Made by a program: the position numbers and the translations under genes
Shown here: one piece after another, positions 10,365 through 20,990 of the stretch
Layout: each line of letters begins with the position of its first letter
Numbering within the stretch: the stretch's first letter is position 1
Assembly (NCBI GenBank): GCA_012932865.1
Contig: SAXG01000102.1
Span: forward strand, 1-64,000
Direction of reading: 5' to 3'
Length of the DNA: 64,000 nucleotides
Source of the DNA: Amylostereum areolatum
Taxonomy: Eukaryota; Basidiomycota; Agaricomycetes; Russulales; Stereaceae
The notes under the pieces: generated by a model
What the model saw: only the letters and a program-made list of their open reading frames with translations
Database searches by the model: none
Told to the model about the DNA's origin: nothing

Positions 10365-10995
10365 TGACCCAATGTGGGCGGTACGTTGACTACGTAAATG
10401 CTCACGCCAACAGTTTAACGTGCCCGAACTGGAGATAACAAACGACGAAACCGTGCGGCTGCATCATTCAATACGGAGCCAATTATCGAGCAGTATCCCT
10501 CCGGCCGGACCATTGATAACGATGCGAGTGATCCTGTCCGGGCGCATCGAGAGAATAAAGCGGACCCTGGCTGCTAGCCCAATGCGGGCGGTACGTGGAA
10601 TAAGGACACGTGCACATCCAGTTATCAACACGCCCGAACCGATGACAATGAAGTGGAGAGACCTGCAGCCGGATCATTGAATATGGAGCGACTAACGGAG
10701 ACACGTACCCCCGGCCGGAGCGTCAGTAACGATGGAAGCAGTTCTGTTCGGCCGCTTCGACGGAATAGAGCGAAGCCCCATCCGCTGACCCAGTCTCGGC
10801 CGTGCGTGTGATATGGACGGGCACAATGGGTAGCATATTTCCTGGCCAGATCGTGGATAATGAACCAGATAATCCCGTTCGACCGGGTCGAAGGAAGAGG
10901 ACATCTTCATTGTTCGGCCGCGTCTGGGCGGCCCGTTTCGAAAGGTGTTTTGTCAACTTGAGCTGCATCGTGTGTACTGATGGTTTACCACTGAA
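10365..10995. repeat. Three degenerate ~210-bp tandem units
   Basis: The motif CCCAATGTGGGCGGTACG at 10368 recurs as CCCAATGCGGGCGGTACG at 10578 and, more degraded, at 10789, giving periods of 210 and 211 bases. Within the units GCCCGAACTGGAGATAAC / GCCCGAACCGATGACAAT, ATTCAATACGGAGC / ATTGAATATGGAGC and CCGGCCGGACCATTGATAACGATG / CCGGCCGGAGCGTCAGTAACGATG correspond at the same offset. The copies carry many substitutions, so the array is old. No coding frame is conserved between copies. Confidence 0.65.
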
Positions 10996-11457
10996 AGGTG
11001 TGGCACAGCAACTGCAGGGCAAGGACGCGGCGACGTGTAGCAAGCGAGGGGAAGCTTGGTTGGGTACGGCCGTGCAGATACGGGCCTGGGGTTTCCGTGT
11101 AGTAGAGCAAAGGTCGATCATCATGAAGTGTGAAGGTTTTTTGTATGTATGCCGAACAAGCCCTGGAAGATTTGCCGTTCAGTCGTTCGTGCGTGCACTG
11201 CTATGGCATCGTTCTGACCCGGTGCGATTGGGTTCGGTTCTGCGTGCGGTGCGTTGCGAACTGGGTGGGCAGTGTCCTCGGTTTGTGCCATCCTTGGATT
11301 GCCTAATGGCTGTTCCGAATACATGCATTGGGCGTGAGGCCAGTTGACGCACGTATCTTTGTCCCCAACCATCTTTCCCCCCAACCACCACCATTCCTGC
11401 TCACATTACCAGTGTAGTCTGCTATATCCACTGTGCCGAGGCGACTTCCTATACACC
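10996..11457. other. Intergenic upstream of NLR 1
   Basis: This holds the presumed promoter and leader of the gene at 11458. A CT-rich patch with several CCACCA/CCAACC words lies at 11360-11430, about 30-100 bases before the start codon. No TATA box is clear. Confidence 0.4.
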
Positions 11458-14400
11458 ATGGACCTCAACGAACTGTGGAACTCCGCAAAACAGAAGTATG
11501 AAGACCTGACGGACACCAATCTGACGACCAAGGAGCTCTTCGAAATGCTGCCCGCCCGCGGCTTGGTCGACGACGTCCTCGCCGCTTTAGAAAAGCAAAT
11601 GGAGACCTTCCGTGCATTTCGATCTGGTGATCCGAAGTGGAAGACGTTGAGGAATTGGCTGAAGCCTGTCGTGCACTTCGTTGCATCCCTTTCAGAGGCA
11701 ACTGGCGAAGGTGTTGCTCTGGTACACAATCCTCGCTGATACTTATCTCCCCATCTAATATTTCATTTATAAGGCCTTCCCCGCTGGCAAGACGATATTC
11801 GCCGTGATTGGAGTGTTATTGATGGTGCAACTGATCATGCATCGCGAGAGGCTGTTCATTGAACTCTTTGTCTGTAGGCGACCAAGGGAGTGAGCGCCAG
11901 CTACGACGCCCTTGTAGACCTATTTGAGATCTTGAAGGCCTTCCTCCACCGCCTGAAGATCCGGCAGGAAATCCAGTTCATATCCGAATCACGGGAAACC
12001 GCTGTCAAGATACTAGCCGAGCTGCTCTCTGCGCTGGCTCTCGCGACAAAGCTGATGAGGAGGAGCCGCCTTGGTTAGCTCTCTCGTCGTATCCTAGTCC
12101 TCATCAGCTCACCAAGGATCAAAGGGCAATATACGCGCGTTTTAACGGGCAATCAAGATATCAAGGACGTACTGGCTAGATTGGATAGGCTGACGGTGGA
12201 GGACTCGGGGGTGATGGCAGTCGAGACATTCGTGAACACTCACTCAATTTTGCGCCGCATCAACGAACTGATGATGGGTACGTTCTTCCATGTGTATGGA
12301 GTACCGGTATACTAACCCCCTCTTCCAGACACGGCAGCGTCTGACCGCCACATCAAAGACATCATCGAATCCCTCGACAAGTTGGCTACCGCGTCGAAAG
12401 GTATGTGATTAATTTTAGATCTCAACGACTAATGTCTCACTTGCCATAGAACGCGCCCGGGACACCATGGATATGATCAACAGCTCGCGTATCGCGATCA
12501 TGCAAGGCCAAGAAGAGCTTAAGCAGCAATATGGTGCGAAATACACCCGTCATCATCGCACACTATGTTGATACTGATTGGTTCGTTCAGTGGACGACAA
12601 AATCCTACACTGGCTCCCAACGCCGGACCCTTCAACGAACCACTGTTTAGCCGCAGATTCTCGCCACAAAGGCACGGGGACGTGGTTCTTTGAGCGTGAG
12701 GAGTTCCAGACCTGGAAGAACGAGGGAGGGTCTGTTTTATGGATACACGGCAAACGTGCGTACATCGTAGTCCGTTCTTCGTTTCCCGTATTGATCAAAC
12801 AATCCAGCCGGTTCTGGGAAGTCTGTTTTGTGGTGAGCACCACGCACAGAATGTGTAAGATTCATTGTCCTGATAGTGTTCTCGACAGCTCCGCAATTAT
12901 AGAGGAGCTCAAACGCGACTACGATCGGCGCGTTCTCTATTTCTATTTTGATTACAAGGATCAGCAGAAACACGGTGCTCGCCATCTGCTTTACTTCTTG
13001 GCAGTCCAGCTTGCATATCGCATTCTGGAAGGTGTTTTTCATCTGCGGGACCTGTACTCGAGGTGTAACAACGGGAAGGAGCAGCCGCTCACGGAGAATC
13101 TTCTTCAATGTTTGAAGAGCATGCTCTTTGCGTGTGACGAGCTCTTCCTCGTCTTCGATGCTCTGGATGAATGCCCCGAGTGGCCAGCGTGTGCGGATGT
13201 CTTGAACATAATTGAGAGTCTTATTGGCTGGAGGCTCAAGGGTCCTCGACTCTGCGTTACTAGCCGTCCTGAGGATGACATCAAGGGACACCTTGGCCCG
13301 CTAGCAGCATATCACCTCAACTTGCACAACACTGATCAGCAAGGGAAGGATATAGAGTCGTATGTCCGTCACACCTTTGAACATAACCATGCATTGTGAC
13401 GCAGGTGGAAACCTGAGGATATTCTGCTGGCCACAGACACTCTGATACATAAAGCTGATGGAATGTAGGTCTTTAGTCATGATCCATAGTTGATATAGCA
13501 TACTCATGATGAGTACAACAGGTTCCGTTGGGTGTTCTGCCAACTTGAGGTTCTCCGAAAATGCCTACCTATGCAAATTCGAGATGTATTGAAGGGTCTA
13601 CCGAGGACACTGGATGAAACTTATCAGCGCATTCTGCAGAGCATTGATGACAGTCTTCGACCTTATGCTCTCCGTCTCTTTCAATGTCTTGCTTTCTCAA
13701 TGTGGCCTCTCAGTTTTGAAGAGGTAGTTGAAATTCTTGCCATTGACTTCTCAGAGGCTATTCCAAAATTGGACCCTTTCCATCGCTTAGAAGAGGATGA
13801 GATCTTGCGGATTGGGTCAGGTCTTGTTATAGTGGATGCTGGAGCTAATATTGTACAGTTTGCCCACTTCTCAGTTCAAGAATACCTGCTTTCTACACGC
13901 CTATCAGACACAACTGGTGTATCCTTCTATCACCTCAATCCTATATCATCCCACACGACATTAGCTCAACTTTGTCTAAGCCTGCTTGTGCAAGATAGTG
14001 ATACCCGAGAAGTTGATACTACTAGTACTCAGGCTCAGGCCAAGTTTGCACACTATGCTGCTGACTATTGGACCTGTCATGCACAACATCATGCAGATGT
14101 TACTGCTAATACCATTATAATCACATTGATGAATATGCTGTTCAACCCAATGAAGCCATTTTTCCTTCTGTGGCAGAAGCAGACTTGTCAGTACTCAACT
14201 GGCTGTCCACATCCACTCTGTGATGCCTCAGTGTATGGGTTTTATGAGCAAGTGAAGGCTTTACTTAGTGAACATGCTAGTCATGTAAATGTCAATATGC
14301 AAAGTAGTGATTGGGAAACTGCATTACAGTCAGCCTCGAGGGCTGGGCATCTCAACATTGTTACTCTGCTGCTTCAACACAATGCAGATGCCAATCTACA

Positions 14401-15525
14401 CAGTGCTGGTGGCCCTGAAACTGCATTACAGATAGCATCACGTCAAGGGCATCTTAACATTGTTACTCTGTTGCTTCAACACAATGCAGATATCAATCTA
14501 CATGCTCGTTATTCTGAAACTGCATTACAGTCAGCCTCGAGGGCTGGGCATCTCAACACCATTACTTTGTTGCTTCAACACAATGCAGATGTCAATCTAC
14601 ACTGTGCTTGTAATTCTGAAACTGCACTACAGATAGCATCACGTCAAGGGCATCTTGACATTGTTACTCTGCTGCTTCAACACAATGCAGATATCAATCT
14701 ACACAGTGCTGGTAGCCCTGAAACTGCATTACAGGCAGCTTCAAGTGCTGGACATCTTAACATTGTTGCTCTGCTGCTTCAACACCATGCAGATGTCAAT
14801 ATATGGAGTCCTCAGCATGGAACTGCAATCCATGCTACCTTTCTTCAGGGACACCTTGTGCTATCCCAGCTGCTACTCAACCATGGTGCAGATATTAATA
14901 TACTTGGTCCACAGTTTGAAGGTCTACTACAGACGGCTGCACATGCTGGAGATCTCATTGGAGCTTGTTTTTTGCTTGAACATGGTGCAGAAATCAATGG
15001 AACACCAGGAATCTATGGCAGTGCACTGCATAGAGCCTCATATAGCCAGAATTTTGAGATGGTCAAAATGCTCCTTCAGTGTGGTGCAAATGTCAATATG
15101 GTAGATGTATATATTGGCACTGCACTACATGTGGCCTCAAGAGCAGGGAATCTCATGATTATGTCCTTGTTGCTTGCATACCATGCAGACACCAATATAC
15201 GAGATCAATATCTTGAAACTCCACTCCAGGCTGCTTTACGATGCCGTATATTTGAGGCCGCCCGCCTGTTGCTTAGCCGTGGTGCAACTATCCACACCCA
15301 TGACAGATATTTTGAGAGAGCGCAGCACCTGCTAGCAATCGAGGAGCACGGAGAAGGAGTCCCGGAAATCCAAAGCCCTAGAAAAAGGTTACCGAGCACC
15401 GACTCGGATGATATCAATGGTGAGTGCACATCGTTTCCGGGTATCGAGTCAAAGTCAACTTATACACCATTACAGAGGAAGCAGACGGCCCGCCGCCCAA
15501 ACGGGCGCGCAGGATCGAAGAATGA
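11458..15525 (+). CDS. STAND/NLR receptor: Goodbye-NACHT-ankyrin
   Basis: Multi-exon gene starting MDLNELWNSAKQKYEDL. The N-terminal exons match the fungal STAND Goodbye domain (LKPVVHFVASLSEATGEGVAL, then FPAGKTIFAVIGVLLM, then ATKGVSASYDALVDLFE). A helical linker follows. The Walker A loop, HGK-PGSGKS-VL, is assembled from the end of one exon, a 25-nt micro-exon (12808-12832) and the next exon. Walker B is FLVFDALDECP, with TSRPE after it. Then comes a winged-helix/HetN-like arm (SVQEYLL) and about ten ankyrin repeats (about 14230-15290). A last intron at 15420-15475 gives a C-terminus with the basic PPPKRARR motif, a possible nuclear signal. An in-frame TGA at 13397-13399 interrupts NACHT unless the intron-like 13360-13404 is removed. 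From about 13.4 kb the coding sequence is markedly more AT-rich than neighbouring genes. Fungal NLRs of this type sense non-self and can trigger cell death; the ligand here is unknown. Confidence 0.8.
14315..14821 (+). repeat. Near-identical ankyrin-repeat DNA units (99-102 bp)
   Basis: Units begin at 14315, 14417, 14516, 14618 and 14720, each starting GAAACTGCA. Units 1 and 3 share SASRAGHLN, while units 2 and 4 share IASRQGHL, so the array has a higher-order period of about 201-203 bp. Nucleotide identity between alternate units is very high, far above that of the ankyrin repeats downstream. This indicates recent duplication or gene conversion within the ligand-sensing part of the receptor. 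Confidence 0.85.
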
Positions 15526-15819
15526 TAGTCCAGCGGTTTGAGTTGAACCCGATGACCGACGACCGCCTCATGGACCTACGTACATACATACGAGACTTTG
15601 CGATGCGGATCGAGTTGTTTGTAAACTGTAGTCCCACGCCCGCGTACTTGGTATGACCAGCTATACATTATTTATTTCGTCAGCATCTCAGAACGAACCT
15701 GAGCCACACCGAATGACATACCTTCCGCAGCTCGCGCGCGCGAGGACACCCCGGCAAGCCCTCAGCCGCTTCACAAGTTGAGCTCATCAGTCCCCATCCC
15801 ACCGCGACGTCTCGCCACA

Positions 15820-16130
15820 CCCTTACGCGATCCCACCCGCTGGCCCAAACCGAAGTAGGAACAGAGATCATGATGATAAACCCAAGATAAACCAATAGGT
15901 GGGCTGCGAAACACGAAAGGCAAGGAGAGGACAAGGGTGAGAGCGAGGGGCAAGGTGTATGCGTCCAAGTCATGAGTGTAAGTAAACACGGACAATGACG
16001 TGCAGACACAGACATATTTGAAGGCGAGAGAACGAGCGCGGAGAGGAAGGAGAGGCACGTATACATCAACTCGCGAGACACCTTGAAGCGATGGACGGAG
16101 TAGTGGGAGAGCGATACGGACGACTAACGA
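15820..16130. repeat. Diverged duplicate, copy A
   Basis: The words CGATCCCACCCGC, CCCAAACCGAAGTAGG and ATCATGATGATAAAC (15832-15880), and later GTATACATCAACTCGCGAGACACC (about 16058), correspond in order to those of copy B about 1,000 bases further on. Identity is moderate with small gaps. Confidence 0.4.
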
Positions 16131-16819
16131 GACATGCAGCAGAAGAGTCGACAGCTTGACGTTGATACCGAGGTTTTGTCGGGGGAGAAGTAGGAAGAAC
16201 ATGAACGGCTCAATGATGAGAAATAAACCCCGCGACAAACAACCACTGGCAGCCATGACGTCCATACCATCATCCCAGACGCACCCCATCCTCAGCACTG
16301 CACCCCACCTCTCCAGGTAGCCAGATATCCTCCCTCAAGCCTGACCTGACGTCTGCTAACCATCCTTGTCGGTGTTCACTCTGCAGAGTCTGCGATATTT
16401 CCCAAGCCGCCCGGAGCAGTCCAGAGTTCAGACACCGAGAGGAGCTGGTGATGCACGGCATCCAGAGGGGCAGAAAAAACCGAGCGGCGCGGGGCGGTGG
16501 AGAGCGATGTGGTACCGTTTGGAGGAAGGATGGAGGAAAGCAAGACGGAGGAGGAAAAGACGCAGCCGGACCATTCGACGAAACGCGAGCGGTGTCACGT
16601 GCAGCTTTTCGTTTCCGCGATGAAATGATTGAAGTCGAAAGTTTGCCTCGTGGTGCGACCACTGTAAGTTACCCCCCCTCCCCTCGTCACCCTCTGAGGA
16701 CGAATCGGAGCCCCAACCAATATCTTACCCCCGCAAGAATCCCCCACAATCACCGTGCGCACGATTTGCTTATCTCTCCATCCACCCCCTCGCGTCATCT
16801 CACCGGCCCTTCACACGAT

Positions 16820-17130
16820 CCCGCACGCATACGCGCACGATGGCCCGACCCGAAGTAGAACGAAGAACATGACGATAAACACAGCGACGCTAAGGGCATG
16901 GGATGGCGAGGGGCGAGAAGGCGAAAGCGGTACACGATGTGTCAGGCGTGCAGGTAGTCGGCAGCACGTGGGTGCGCACAACGGCATGTAGGTAGGTAGG
17001 TAGGTAAGTACAGATACGAAGACGGGGACAGAGACGGCGGAGAAGAGGCACGAAGAGGAGGAGCTATACATCGCCTCGCTCGACGCATCGAAGCGCGACG
17101 GACAAGGCGTCGGCGGGGTACGAAAGGACG
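16820..17130. repeat. Diverged duplicate, copy B
   Basis: It contains CGATCCCGCACGC, CCCGACCCGAAGTAG, AACATGACGATAAAC and GCTATACATCGCCTCGCTCGAC in the same order and spacing as copy A, offset close to 998 bases throughout. The constant offset supports a real tandem duplication rather than chance similarity. Confidence 0.4.
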
Positions 17131-18020
17131 AGAAATCGAAATCGGAGTGCGTGTTAACGGCTACAGTGTGTCCGTCGCTCGAGCGCGGGCGGCAGGGGGG
17201 TGAAAAAGACAAGCAGAGACGAGACGGGACGAGGCGAGGCAAGACGAGGTAGAAACGGAACCGAGAACTAAGGAAAACTCAGTAGGGAAACTAAGAAGAC
17301 GGGAAATGGGGGTGATGGGGAATAATATATTTATATCTGGGGCTTGATCCGCGAAGCCCTTCGCGCACATCGTACAGGCAATAAGACGAATAATGAAAAG
17401 GGGGGGGTGGGGGGGGGTAGTCGGAGGCGAAGCAAACTAAAACAGCGCAAAGGGACGGACGAGGGGGAGCAAGGAGGGGGCGAGCGAGTGTGGGGCACGG
17501 CGCACGGAAGTGGGGTGGAAGGGGGTGCGGCGTGGCGTGGCGTAGCAAGGCATGGCATGGGTCATAGCGATGAAGACGAAAAAAGGGGGGGCGGAGCACG
17601 ATGGGCGGAAGGTATGAGAAGGACGAGGGGGGGAAGGACAGGAAGGGACGAGATAGACGAGCAGAGAGATCATGTGTGAGGAGAGGGGGCGTAATGCAAA
17701 CATGCGTGTGGACGGGACGAGGCGAGACCATTGCAAGCGATGCGGATGCTGGATGTTCGTGACAGAGGAAAAAAAGGGGGGGAAAGGAGGACGCAGACGA
17801 AAAGACGAGAAGGGGTAAACGGTATCGGTAACACAGATGGTGTAAGATCTACACGGGGCGACAGACGAGGCGGACGAGGCGGTGGTGATGGCTACAGTAA
17901 AGAAGAAGAAGAAACGAGGCGGACATGATAATCGAGACGGGACGAGACGAGACGAGATACCTTACGAACCCACACCCACGCGCGAGCAACGACAACCGAC
18001 AACCGACGAGCATCCACCGC

Positions 18021-20990
18021 CTAGAACGACCCTCCGCCCCCGCCCGACTGATTCCCCCCACCGTTGTTCCAATCGCTCGGGAACATCGGCGGGTGCGGCT
18101 GCAGACCCATGCCCTCCTCGGGGAGCATCATCGGCGGATGGAGATACGCCGAGAAGAGCGCGTCGCCGTCGTCGGAGGGGAGCATGGGCGGGTGCAAGAA
18201 GTCCATCGGGGACTCCTCCGTCGTCTGCGGGAGCATCGGCGGGTGGATGAAGTGGGGGGAATGCGTCGGCGGCAACATGGGCGGGTGCCAGAACGGCGCG
18301 CCGTTGTTCCCGCCTCCCCCGCGCAGCATGCCGAACTGGGGCGAATACCCTCCGAAGGGGTACTCGAGCCCGCCGGTGGACGAGTTGTTGTTGTTGCTGC
18401 TGCTGTTATTGCCGGCCGCGTTGCGTTGCGAGCCTGAGGACGCCGACGCCGAGGTACCCGAGCTGGAGGAAAAGTCCCCGAAGGAGGAATAGGACACCGC
18501 GGACGAAGGGGGGTCGGTCGCGGACGAGCTGGAGAGCCGCCTGCGCTTGGTGGAGCGCGTGTCGGAGGTGCTGTCCGCGTCCGAGTTGTCGCTCGGGAAC
18601 GTGTGCGCTTCGACGGCCTGGTTGAACATCTGGCTGAGGTAGTCCGGGTGGTAGGGGCCGGGGAACATGAGGGAGGGGTAAGAGTCTTGGAACGTGTTTT
18701 GCTGGCTTTGCTCCGTCCCGAGGGCGCCCATGAGCTCCGACTGGTTCGAGGTGCGGTAGTCGAACGCGTCGCCGCCTTGATCGAACGACATGGTGGTGGA
18801 ATCGGGCGCGAGCATAGGGGACGCGTCGCCACCGTTGGGCGAGGGACGGCGGCTAGCACCAGGGCTGGCGGAGGGCGTCTCGGAGGCGTTGCCGACGCGC
18901 CGGGCGTCGTGGCGAGAGCGCTTCCGAATGACGTCGCTCTTCATTGAGATCGGACGGGCGGAACCATGGAGCTTGAAGCTAGAGGCAGACGGACGCGAGG
19001 CGTGGTCAGCTGGCGGTGCGATAAGAACAGCAAACGCGGGGGTTACTCACTAGAGACCGCATCTGTTCGCCCGAGATGAAAGGGAAGATTCGCGTTAGAA
19101 AGGCTGAGATGAACGCGGAGAATGATGGAACTCACGCGTTGCAGACGGTCTTGCCTTCTTCGTCCTTGCGCCAGAGGGGCGTGGCCGTCGTATGGCAGTT
19201 GTAGCACTGAGCCATGGGGATGACCTGCTACACGATCGACTTAGTCTGGAACGTTCGCCAGATGAGTGTATAGACTTACTTCGGCGGCCTCCTGGCGTGG
19301 CGCCGCCTGCGAACGACCCTCTCCATGGGTACTACGCATGGTCTTAGGGCGTGGGCGCTTGTGCTATATGAAAATCGCGCATCAGAATCTGGGCAATCAC
19401 GAGGGAGGCGAATACGCGCGGAAGACCCACCAGCTTGCAATAGAGACCGCACGCGTTGCAGTTCAGCTCGTCGTTGAGCCCGCGGCGCCAAAGGGGGGTG
19501 TGCGTTGCGCCACAGTTGGAGCATTCAGCTTTGACGCCGCCGGGCGCCGTGTTCGGGTTGGGCGCGGGAGGGTTGGCGGCGGTGGCGCTGGGTCCCGACG
19601 AACGCGAACCTGAAGCGTTGGTGCGAACGCTCAGGGTGGGACGCGAGGAGGACGAGGAGGGAGTGGCGCCGCCGGAGCCGAGCTTGGAAGGGGCGACCGT
19701 GGGCTGCGGCGAGTCCGCGGCGGACGAACGGGAGTACCTGCGCGAAAGCGCGTGGGTGGGGAACTCCTCGATGGGCTTCATGTCAACGTCTTGATCCGCG
19801 CTGGAGGACGGCTGAGGGGTGTCGACCAGCTCTTGCTGACGGTCAAAGCTGCTTGAGAAGGACCAGTCTCCAGGCGAGTCGGATGACTCGATGAGGAGCT
19901 CGTCGAGCGGAAGCTCGATGGTGGGGCGAACGATGCCGAAATTTTCGAGAGAGTTCGCGTTGCCACGGACGCCCTCGCCGTAGCTCATGCCGTTGGTGAG
20001 GGAGGGGGAAGCGTGGAGGAGGGCGGCGGGAGCGAAGTCAGAGGAGAAGAGGGAAGGAAACCGAAGGGAGGCGAAGTCGGAAATGGGGTCGTGAGAGGGG
20101 ACGTCGTGAGGGGCGTGGGTGGTGGCGGCAGGCTTTCGCCCTCGTTGGGTGAGGGGGGGATCTTTGGCGCCATTGGGATGCGACGGAGTGGCGTCGGTCG
20201 CGGACTCGGCGGCGGCAGCGGCGGCGGCGCGAGTGGTGGGCCGACCTCTTCGGTTGATGGTGTCTTTGAACTCGGCCGAAGGCTTGAAGTCGGGTTTGTC
20301 GACGGTGAGGGCGGAGGCGGTGGACTGGGGTTGGTCGACGGAGAAGGTGAATTGCATGCGTTTGATGGTGCCGGGGCGGGTGTACTGGTTGGCCTCGCGC
20401 GTGCGCTCCTTCTCGGCGGCGCGTTGGCGGATGATGTCGGTGGAGTGGTTGCGTCGGAAGCCGGGAGCCTCGAGCTCTTCGATGCTCCTGCAGGCGACGG
20501 GGAAGGCGAGGGGGGAAGGGGAGAAAAATGTGAGGGCAGGGTCAAGGGTTAGCGGGAGGAGTGAAGACGCACCTGCCCTTCTCCTTGTCAAGCTTGTCGC
20601 CCATGTTCTTGGAGAGTTTCTTGAACTCGCGCTTAGACTTGGCGTTGTCGGTGTCGACCATGAGGTTCTGGAGGTGCCATAGACGCCAGCTGAGGTTCTC
20701 GAGGCGTTGACCTTGTTCGAGGTAGCCGGCGACCTTGGTGCAGACCTGGTGGCGGGCGAGGGCGCGGGTGAGGGGGGGGGGCGACGACGACGGCGACGAA
20801 GAAGAGAAACGGCAACGAACCTTCCATGTCTTTGTGAGGGAGTCGGTGTCGCCGAGGTTGCTGAACGCGATGAAGGACTTGTTGCCCTGGAAAGAAGAAG
20901 GCATGAGGTAGAAGAAATGAGCGTCACGCATGCCGGTCGTGTTGGGGGGGTACGACCGACTTTAAACTTGAGATTGAGGATGGAGGGCAT
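18021..20990 (-). CDS. Two-finger GATA transcription factor with AreA-like domain
   Basis: The N-terminus ([10 protein letters not shown], then a short intron, [13 protein letters not shown]) leads into [18 protein letters not shown] and [14 protein letters not shown]. This is the conserved AreA/Gaf1-type N-terminal domain of fungal GATA factors. Two zinc fingers follow near the C-terminal third: [14 protein letters not shown]...[10 protein letters not shown], and [14 protein letters not shown]...CNACGLYFKL with the basic tail [20 protein letters not shown]. Both have the C-x2-C-x18-C-x2-C spacing. Finger 2 is stitched together from exons including one of only 12 nt (19051-19062). The C-terminus carries a KRRR basic patch, a Ser/Asn-rich low-complexity region and repeated HPPMLP motifs. 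Known relatives bind WGATAR/HGATAR DNA and control nitrogen or iron metabolism; two fingers plus an AreA-like domain fit neither class cleanly. About 760 aa, at least seven introns. Confidence 0.85.

Larger units (their letters stand above)
15526..18020. other. Intergenic with a collinear duplicated segment
   Basis: No gene is supported. Two parts (about 15820-16130 and 16820-17130) resemble each other. The sequence from 17,100 to 17,950 is strongly purine-biased on the plus strand with G runs, and probably includes the 3' untranslated end of the GATA gene that terminates at 18021. Confidence 0.45.

Noticed and set aside
10802..11347. 181-residue plus-strand frame upstream of the NLR
   Set aside because: Begins inside the third degenerate 210-bp unit and shows no motif or codon pattern like the neighbouring genes.
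14315..14821. Regular DNA repeats that might suggest a CRISPR-like array
   Set aside because: They are in-frame ankyrin codons of about 100 bp without unique spacers, in a eukaryotic gene.
20013..20552. Gly-rich plus-strand frame
   Set aside because: Antisense to the GATA factor's exons; composition mirrors the Pro/Ser-rich coding strand.
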